A program made the translations under genes and the position numbers. A stretch of 64,000 bases of DNA from Pomphorhynchus laevis (lineage: Eukaryota > Acanthocephala > Palaeacanthocephala > Echinorhynchida > Pomphorhynchidae): the NCBI GenBank assembly GCA_012934845.2, contig WNNJ02001606.1, positions 124,001 to 188,000 of the forward strand, in the 5' to 3' direction. The notes under the pieces are model-generated. The model was given only the letters and a program-made list of their open reading frames with translations. It ran no database searches and was not told the origin of the DNA. Within the stretch, counting starts at the first letter, position 1. Each line of letters begins with the position of its first letter. This document shows positions 57,101 to 64,000 of this stretch, in pieces.

Positions 57101-57335
57101 GGAAATGTACAATAGGTGCCAAGGCATGAGTCAACAAATTTACCGAATACATTTATACATTATAGTATTTTTGATTTACCGCATTACGGCTTACATTCAA
57201 AAAGCACTATATATTTATATTCGTAATTAAAATCAGATTTATTTTAATTTGATAAATAGTTCTTAATTTTTGTTGATTTTGCTCTCTCTCTCGATACAAG
57301 TACTAATTTTGCTCATGTCGATATTTTGTGTTTAG

Positions 57336-57455
57336 ATTGAACAGCTCACTGGAGTCAAAATTCCTTCGTTTTACTGTACAGGTGCAGTAAATCCACTGGT
57401 ATATGCTGAACAGATGCGAAAGCGTAAATTACTATGGTCCGGTAAAAACAATGAG
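57336..57455 (+). CDS. RSRC2: RSRC2 homologue, exon 3 (start of SMAP-type region)
   Basis: 40 codons, phase 0 at both ends: IEQLTGVKIPSFYCTGAVNP, LVYAEQMRKRKLLWSGKKNN and E. It aligns with the vertebrate RSRC2 stretch VPSYYNPAAVNPMKFAEQEK then KRKMLWQGKK. The acceptor TTGTGTTTAG ends at 57335; the donor GAG|GTATTG is at 57456. This is the most diagnostic exon: the A-VNP--(Y/F)AEQ--KRK-LW-GKK pattern is specific to RSRC2 and the related small acidic protein domain. Confidence 0.9.
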
Positions 57456-57529
57456 GTATTGTTTTAGGACTTATAGATCAGTCATTAACTCGTATGTTTT
57501 ATACACTATATATGGATATCACATTTTAG
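57456..57529 (+). other. RSRC2 intron 3 (74 bp)
   Basis: GTATTG donor at 57456 and ACATTTTAG acceptor ending 57529, in contrast with the two 8-kb introns upstream. Confidence 0.85.
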
Positions 57530-57979
57530 AGTACTTCAACTGCAAAAGTAGGGTTGGCAATGACTGAAGGTAAGGACGAAAAGACGGCAGAAAAGTTCCG
57601 GAAACTTTTAGGAATTCGAGATCAGGCGTCACTTCAAAATCAGCAACAAGATAGTAATGAAATTATTCAACGTCAAGCTGAGACGTTCCAAGCGTTTGAT
57701 CGTGAATATGAATTAGCTCGTCTGGCGACGCATACACATCGTGGAACTGGTTTGGGATTTTTATCCGCACCATCACTTCCAGTGTCGAATTATGTAGATC
57801 CTAACAATAACAATACTAGCGGGCATAATTCTATTCGATCTAGCAACGTGTATACCAACAGTAGCAGCAATGTTAATTGTCGACCTGGTGGTATTTATCA
57901 CACAAGCGGTAAAAGCAACACCGTTCAGTCAAAGTCGTCAAAGAATGCATTCAATTACCGTCTGACCACGAAGGATTAG
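57530..57979 (+). CDS. RSRC2: RSRC2 homologue, exon 4 (conserved C-terminus plus tail)
   Basis: 149 codons and a stop. The first 77 residues hold the family's C-terminal domain: EKFRKLLGIRDQASLQ, a run of Gln and Asp, EIIQRQAETFQAFDREYELA and ATHTHRGTGLGF. They align with vertebrate KFRKLMGIK ... LKQQEEVFRNLDAQYEMARS, QTHTQRGMGLGF. The vertebrate protein ends soon after, but here about 70 more Asn/Ser-rich residues follow, ending NAFNYRLTTKD. The frame continues from exon 3 without a split codon. Confidence 0.92.
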   Translation, partial: STSTAKVGLAMTEGKDEKTAEKFRKLLGIRDQASLQNQQQDSNEIIQRQAETFQAFDREYELARLATHTHRGTGLGFLSAPSLPVSNYVDPNNNNTSGHNSIRSSNVYTNSSSNVNCRPGGIYHTSGKSNTVQSKSSKNAFNYRLTTKD

Positions 57980-58809
57980 CAGCCTGAATAATTTTAGCTG
58001 TTGTACGAGAATTCACTACCATTGTTCGCAGTTCAATTCTTATAATGCATAAATGTTTTATTGCCTCGTTTTGTGTGACTTTTAAAATATTGTATTATAC
58101 ACATAATCTTACATATATTTAACAACCTTTTTCTTAATAAACTAATAAATGCTAAAGAGCTGTTACATAAATTCATTAGACAAATTCATAAGTTAGCAGC
58201 GAACGATTACTAAATGCTCAATTGCTTAGCGTCTTGTTTCGCGACCCATCTTGGGTCCGATATTATGTCTGATCAGAGCACATAATGAAACCGAATCATA
58301 TCCGTAGGGCAAATTTATCGAAATAAGAGAAAATGCATAATTGTTATTACTGATGCATACTTCAACATGTTTATCGAATGCATGAACATACATATTTCTT
58401 GTGATTTTGATGTGTCGTATTTCTACTTCGCATTGATACATCCGATTTTACACATTTACAATTATCTAGTACGATATGTGATGAGTTATGAAAGGAATTA
58501 TTAGACAAAATAAGATAAAGCTTTGAGATTGCTAGTTCTTTTAGTATTTTGCGTGTCCTTGGAATGTCATTAAAGAAGATTATCTACGATTCAAAGCTAT
58601 TAACAAGGAGGATGAATGGGAGTAGCATGCTCTTTAATCTGAAAAGGCTGGCTGCTTTTATAGACAATATTTTATCACATGCATACTGAAAACACATTTT
58701 TGGTATCACATAATAATAAAGATTTTATAATAAATACATGCATGCATGATCGTACAAACAAAAAGTAAATTCAAAATCGGCAGTCTTCAGTCAGTTTGTC
58801 AGTATTTCA
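57980..58809 (+). other. RSRC2 3' UTR and downstream DNA
   Basis: The 3' UTR probably ends shortly after the AATAAA at 58136. The rest up to the LINE A scrap is AT-rich; the 71-codon minus frame at 58226-58441 is not convincing as a gene. Confidence 0.5.
58136..58141 (+). terminator. polyadenylation signal AATAAA of RSRC2
   Basis: AATAAA 157 bp after the stop codon, followed by a second AATAAA-like TAATAAAT at 58143. Confidence 0.6.
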
Positions 58810-59155
58810 GTGAAATCAGGGCCCACCAGCAAACACCAACGCAATGCCTTTCGACTGAACTATTCAAGATCTCTCTTACACACCTGACAGTTAAATCGAG
58901 GCGTACTATGGTAGGTTGTCTCGACATGAATAGTTTAAGAAATCTTAGTCTTTGCTCAGAGGGACGTCCTCTAGAAAATAAGGCGAATCCCGACATTGAC
59001 TAGGTGCGCCAGAGGCGCACCTGAGCACTCTCTCTGAATGTTAATTCCGTTTCAGGGTCCCTCTGGCTCTCTTGAGAACACTCTTGAATCTATTCAAGTC
59101 TGATCCGAACGACTATTTAACCATAATGGTAAACCCCAGGTATCCTACTCGATGT
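58810..59155 (-). mobile_element. LINE family A relic, ORF2 C-terminal region
   Basis: Covers the C-terminal part of family A ORF2 on the minus strand, including the LFSRGRPSEQRLRFLKLFMS block (about 58990-58920) and the block before it to about 59155. It ends near 58810 without the normal 3' UTR. Like the 52.9-kb scrap it is diverged and short. Confidence 0.75.
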
Positions 59156-59159
59156 TTGG

Positions 59160-60539
59160 TATCATCAACATACATAGGTACAGACTAAAAATGCTAAGCG
59201 TGACGTTTGTTTTTCACCAAAATAATCGTCATTTACAATACGATTTATAATGTTATTCATTACAACAACTTCTTTCGATACTGTCCCTTTAATGTGTTCA
59301 TTAAAACTCAAAATAGTACTAAACACATTATTATTCAAGGCAGATCCTTGTTTTCATGATCCCACATTGTTTAATCATTGTTGTTTGATTGTGCGATACT
59401 CGTTTGCTTTGCCAATATCACATATCTTATCTCTACCTCTTGGAGAAAGTGGTCATACTTTGGACATGCCTTCTTATTCTCTGCACTCGCCGTGGTTGTC
59501 TAACTAAGATCAACTGATTCATTGATTCTGTGAGTTCGTAATTACTCTCTTTTATTTGTTGTGTATTTACCGAAATAGGATTGTGAGTTTTATCGACATT
59601 AGTGTTAGATTCGTTATTTTCCGGTGCCGTATTCTGGCAGGACGAATATATGCGCTACATAATGTCATTTGCATGCCTCCTTATCTATTGACTATTGTTA
59701 TTCAGTCTATACGATGACTAACCGATTCGGTGAATCACTTTCTCAGAAATCCATCTACTCTCTCTTATGTCTGATCCACATTCGCGGATTACTACGAAAC
59801 TATCTTACACGGGATGTCATGACGCACATTTTGAGTTGAGCGATTGAGTTTACTATTGTAGATGCGAGTGACGGTCTCAAATTATCCAATTATGTTTGCA
59901 ATCTTGAGTTGTACATTAATTCGGTAGTTGCGTTGTTACCTTTTGAGGTAATTTACGATAAGTCATGAGGACTTGCTGAAGAGGCAATGGTAATTTGTAG
60001 AAATCAACTCGTCTTTTAAATGTCCCGGCAAATCCCTAGACTAACCAATTCATTTGTGAATTATATGACGATGATCTTATGGGTCAAATTCCATTGCGCT
60101 TGCAAAATACCATACTCGCCAACATTAAATTTAATCGAGAATTTTTCTTTGAGGATTCATGCCAGATAGAGAAAAGACTATTTTCTCTATGTGTTTTCTC
60201 TTATGCTAGAGAAAAGACTATTTTTTTCTAGCATCCCAAGGTGTTTACACTTTAAAATGTAAACTTCTTCACGTGATCACTTTTAAGAGACCAGGTAATG
60301 ACCAATAGCTAAGTCGCGTAGCAAGTGGAGTGAAGGTGGTAGATCTTTATAGATCTTGTTCCAGCCTGCAACCGCCTTAAGCAGGGCAGCCCCCTGTCAG
60401 ATGCTGCTGGATGGTCCGTTGTAAGTTTAGTCTGAGTCAACTAAACTAGGTGGCAACACCGAAAAAGCAACGTTAAAAATTTTGACTTAACAAAAGTTAC
60501 ATGTACTCAACCAGATTGGAAAAATACGTAATAATACAA
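59160..60539. other. unassigned stretch
   Basis: No gene recognised. A 50-codon plus frame at about 60055-60230 (IPLRLQNTILANIKFNREFF) looks protein-like but matches nothing I know. A 33-bp tandem duplication of AGAGAAAAGACTATTTT lies at 60174-60226. A GC-richer island at 60300-60480 contains hairpins (AGTTTAGT/ACTAAACT at 60424-60447; AGATCT-TTAT-AGATCT near 60342). Confidence 0.3.
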
Positions 60540-60562
60540 TAATTTATTTAACGTGGCAAATT

Positions 60563-60577
60563 CGTGCAAAATGCACG
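60563..60577 (-). other. LINE B 3'-terminal hairpin (copy B-XI)
   Basis: Stem CGTGCA / TGCACG with loop AAA (plus-strand reading). Relative to B-VII, a T-A pair is replaced by C-G at one position, with pairing kept. Confidence 0.7.
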
Positions 60578-60630
60578 CTTACATGACCACTAACAAACAA
60601 AAAAGAACAGCAAAAGTCACAGATAATTAG

Positions 60631-63540
60631 TTAATTGTTGAAATGGAATCGGATTTGGCGTTTGAAGCACGGCATAGATGTTGATTGGCGGATATGAAGA
60701 GGCAGTTGATTCCACAGGAGAGGAGCAGCCACAACGAAGGAGCGGAAGCCAAAAGAGGTAGAGTAGATTGGGACATGTAAAAGAAGGGAATTACGGGAAC
60801 GCAGAGCACAATACACAGTACGAGAATTGTCGAGAAAAGGAAGGTTGAGAAATGAAGGGGTATGAGAAGTTATAAGGCAAAAAGCAATGATAAGAAGACG
60901 AATTTGAACACGACAATAAATGGTAGGCCAATCAAGAGAAACAAGATAGTGGGATGTATGATCAAAACGACGAAGACGGAGGAGAACTCGGACGGCAGCG
61001 TTGATGATGCGTTGTAAAGGAAGAAGAGTGGATTTAGGTGAGTTGGAAAATAGACTAAGACAGTAATCAAGTCTTGAGAAAAGAAGAGAAGATATGAGAG
61101 TCATACAAGAAGGGAAATCGATCAATCTACGAACTTGACGGAGATTGCGGAGTATCAAGGTAGATGAGCGTACTTTATCACTAACGAAAGGTTTAAGTGA
61201 AAGTCGGTTGTCGAAATGAAAGCCTAGGAAAACGAGATTATCAACGATAGGAAGAATTGTAGAATTTAATGATACGGAAGGAGGTTCTACGCCGAAGCTT
61301 CGAGGTAGGATCCACATAATTTTAGATTTATCAGGATTCAGAGAAAGGCGAAGGGAAGAAATATGATTGGAAATTGAAGACAAGACAGCTGGAAACAGAA
61401 ACACTAAGATCATGAATACGATAAGCAGGTGCGTGAGCATAGATGAGAATGTCATCAGCATATTGCATAACATGGAAGTTAAATTTATGAGAAATCGAAG
61501 ACAAGTCACCGAGAAGAAGAGAGAAAAGCATAGGGCCTAATACGGAGCCTTGTGGAACACCGGTCGGGATGGATGAAGGATGGGAGAGAGAAGAGTTAGA
61601 ATATACGCGAAATGTACGGTTTAATATATATTAAGAAAACCATGATACAGTGGCTAAAGAGAAGTCATAATCATGACGAAGGCGATGTAGAAGAATCGAG
61701 TGATCGACGATGTCAAAAGCAGACAATAGATCAAGAGAAACTATGACACTACATAATTTATGATCGCGCGAGATGAGTAAGTCATTATAAACTTTAAGAC
61801 AGGCAATTTCAGTAGAGTGATTAGAGCGAAAAGCGGCTTGGAAGGGAGGAAACAAGTTAGAGGAAAAGAGATATGTATTAACTTGCTTGAGAACGAGACG
61901 CTCAAGGAGTTTAGAGAGGGTTGGGAGAAGTGAGATTGGACGGTACGAAGATGGTAGTGAGGAGTCGAGAGATTGCTTTTTGATGAGAGGACGAACAGTG
62001 GCGCATTTCCAGATGGAAGGAAATGTACGGCTACGGATGGACGAGTTGAACAATGTGGTTAGGAAGGGTGAGATAGAGGAGCAGATATTTTTAAGCAAGT
62101 GAGTGGGAATTGGGTCAGAAGGAGAGGTTTTATTAGGTAATGACAGCAGAACCGAAGAAACTTCATCAGACGAAACGGGAAGAAGGTGGAATAGTTCTGG
62201 GAGGGAAGTATTTAAAGAGAAGAGTGGGTACAAGGGGGCTACGGGTAGTAGGGAAAGTAAATTAGATAGCTTAGTTTGTAGATAAGAAGAAAATTCATCA
62301 GGATTTATATTACAAGAAGTAGATGATCGTGAAAGAATTGAGTTTAAGATTTTCCAATGAGATTTAGAGTTGGAAGATGACTCGAGTTGATTTCGCCAAA
62401 AGATAGTACGTTTAGTACGTATAAGAATAAGATGTGAACGGCATAGAGAAAAGTAGGAATCACGGAGATTTGGAGGGAGTGAGTTGGGAGAACGTTTAAG
62501 AAAGCGATTATACACACGAAAAGAGTGACGGAGTCGACGCTTAGAAAGACTACAGTCAGAATCGAACCAGGGAGCATGGCGCAAGCGCTGAGAGCGTCGG
62601 AGTCGACTAGGCAGAAGGTTATTGAGGATCGACATAAGTTCAGAATCAAACAGAATGCAGAGATCATCGGGAGAGAGATAGTTAAGAGCAAGTGAAAAGA
62701 GTAAATAATTGAGTAAGGCTGTGTAGAGAATAGGGAAATCGAGAGGTTTCCAAGGTCGACTTGGTGTGGATAATAATGGAGGCGGAGAAGGAGGATGGGG
62801 ACGAGTAAGAGTAAGAGTGACAAGGAAATGATCGGACAAACCGGGATCAGTAATTGACAAGGAAGTATAGTCATTGAAGCAGATAGGGACAGCAATGATG
62901 TCGAGAGCACCGCCGAGAATATGAGTTGGGCTTGTTGAAAGTAATTTATAGTTAAAATCAGAAAAAAGATTAGTTAAAGTGATAGAGTCAGAGTCAGCCG
63001 GGCGATCAAGACGAATGTTAAAGTCACCGAGAACAAAAGAAGGAGTATAAGACAATGAACAGTGAGACATAAGATCTGCAAGGTCGTTAAAGAAGATACG
63101 TGATGGGGCAACTGAACCTGGACGGTATACAATCACAAGTTCCAGAGGGAAAGGAGTTGATAATCTGCATATGAGTAATTCGAACGAGGTGTAACGGATG
63201 TTAACGTTAATTTTACGTAAAGACATTGGGTGACGAGCAATGGCAACTATACCGCCATGGTTAGACGCAGTAGATGTATGAGATGCAATTGGACGAGCTG
63301 ATTCAACTAAAGAACAACCAGAGCGACATAGACGACGAATAGCAAGATCGTCGGAGTCACAATGCCAGGATTCGGTAATGCAGAGAATATCGATAGATAA
63401 TTGATCGAAGATATCAAGGAGCATATCAGCTTTATGAAGAATGGAGCGAGTGTTGAATAGACTAAGACGAAAAGTATGCTTAGGAGCGAGATCGACTAGT
63501 GAAAAAGACAGGGGGAGAGAGATGGGACGCCATCAAATTT
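60631..63540 (-). CDS. LINE B-XI ORF2, AP-endonuclease and reverse transcriptase (lightly broken)
   Basis: The frame at 63510-61631 (597 codons from the first Met at 63424) gives endonuclease blocks NTRSILHKADMLLDIFDQ, ILCITESWHCDSDDLAIRRL, FVLGDFNIRLDRPADSDS, LGGALDIIAVPICFNDYTS and DPGLSDHFLVTLTLTR (canonical SDH), a Pro-rich linker, then RT fingers and palm A (VSLDLLSAFDIVDHSILLHR). A TAA at 61631 replaces a Ser codon of B-VII, after SWFS. The frame goes on with GVPQGSVLGPML and VMQYADDILIYAHAP (about 61450). One frameshift near 61380 leads to the C-terminal frame (60631-61509: LRLSLNPDKSKIMWILPRSF, WNQLPLHIRQSTSMPCFKRQ). The start codon region near 63530, equivalent to MALHLS in B-X, is also shifted. 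Confidence 0.9.
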
Positions 63541-64000
63541 TTGGCCTTGTGTGTGCAACGTGAAAATTTCAATTGATTTGACGTATAGATAAGGATGACT
63601 CGCCGTTTGTTTCACGTCGATGTTTCTCAATGCGAGCTAAATTGAGCTGGGCAATATCAGAAGGGGAGCGGTCAGGAAAGATACGACAAGTAGACGAAGT
63701 GGTAAGAAGTTTAAAACGTTGGGAAAGTACCAAGGATGCATGTGAACTATGTCGGAAAACGATTTTTAGGAGTGGAGGACTGAGATGATTGGATTTAGTG
63801 GATTTGTTTAAACGGATCAAAGATACAGGAGCGATATTATTGAAGAGGGATGGATTATTATCAGGAAGAATGGTTGCTAGGATAGACCTGAAAGCAGATA
63901 CATCATCATCGAGGCGACATTGAGGAGAAGCAGATTCGGAAACCTTTAAATTAGATATGATAATGCATCGATCGCGCGAAGGAAAACGATTACGTAGTGG

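Larger units (their letters stand above)
48976..57335 (+). other. RSRC2 intron 2 (8.4 kb), mostly AT-rich
   Basis: Bounded by GTATAG at 48976 and TTGTGTTTAG at 57335. It contains a hammerhead-like stretch near 50378-50430, a module pair at 51048-51084 and a LINE A scrap at 52930-53200. The remainder (48976-50370, 51090-52920, 53260-57330) is AT-rich without recognised genes; dense AT palindromes occur at about 50760-50920 and 55640-55880. Confidence 0.7.
60540..64000 (-). mobile_element. LINE family B copy B-XI, long, nearly intact, runs off the window
   Basis: Minus-strand copy. The 3' end at 60540 has an (ATT)-rich tail, AAATAAATT, GCCACGTT and the terminal hairpin (60563-60577). ORF2 spans about 63540 to 60631. 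Sequence beyond 63560 belongs to ORF1 or the inter-ORF region and continues past 64000, including the RDRCIIISN block near 63970. Its RT is almost identical to B-VII. Few breaks separate ORF2 from open. Confidence 0.92.

Noticed and set aside
58226-58441. 71-codon minus frame after RSRC2
   Set aside because: No recognisable domain, no splice or poly(A) context; lies in downstream AT-rich DNA.

Overview
The window looks like nuclear DNA of an invertebrate animal: AT-rich, with GT-AG introns, sparse host exons and a dense load of non-LTR retrotransposons. Two host genes are recognisable. The last exon of a ubiquilin (UBQLN) lies on + at about 2.0-2.5 kb. A four-exon RSRC2 homologue (arginine/serine-rich coiled-coil protein 2, SMAP-type C-terminus) lies on + at 40.2-58.0 kb; two of its introns are about 8 kb and one is 74 bp. 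The sequence does not allow a phylum to be named.

Most of the rest is LINE sequence, in five groups. Family A has a zinc-knuckle ORF1 and an AP-endonuclease/RT ORF2 of the I/Jockey kind. It is present at 2.7-5.35, 5.6-8.0, 8.4-8.8, 13.15-14.9, 15.2-19.8, 20.3-23.6 (all - except 13.15-14.9) and as a nearly complete + copy at 23.6-27.56 kb, with small relics at 52.9 and 58.8 kb. Family B is L2/CR1-like, with a proline-rich ORF1 lacking zinc knuckles. Its copies lie at 9.5-13.1, 14.95-15.2, 17.8-18.7, 28.5-29.84, 30.5-30.65, 36.06-36.14, 41.2-42.96 and 60.54 kb to the window end. Families C (33.5-34.9 kb, -) and D (35.2-39.3 kb, +) are CR1-like. The 3' end of a fifth LINE lies at 19.8-20.27 kb, and a LINE linker scrap at about 9.2-9.4 kb.

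Tandem DNA includes a roughly 148-bp satellite at 31.0-32.0 kb with an outlier unit near 30.0 kb, a split minisatellite around 5.55/8.05 kb, a 36-bp minisatellite at 35.0 kb just upstream of LINE D, and three long (AT)n runs in RSRC2 intron 1.

The most unusual stretch is RSRC2 intron 1 at 43.1-47.2 kb. It holds Penelope-like element (PLE) relics: RT pieces on both strands and a GIY-YIG relic. Around them are several hammerhead-ribozyme-like three-way junctions; the one at 43331-43372 has all three stems perfect. A large fold-back palindrome lies at 46.94-47.23 kb. Inverted pairs of hammerhead-like modules also occur at 32.7 and 51.05 kb.

Insertion order can be read in places. Family B interrupts an A element (17.8-18.7 kb) and the D element (36.06 kb). 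An A element splits a minisatellite. B copies at 28.5 and 61 kb are nearly identical over the RT. B is therefore the youngest family, A-VI (23.6-27.56 kb) is the best preserved A copy, and C, D and the PLE pieces are older.
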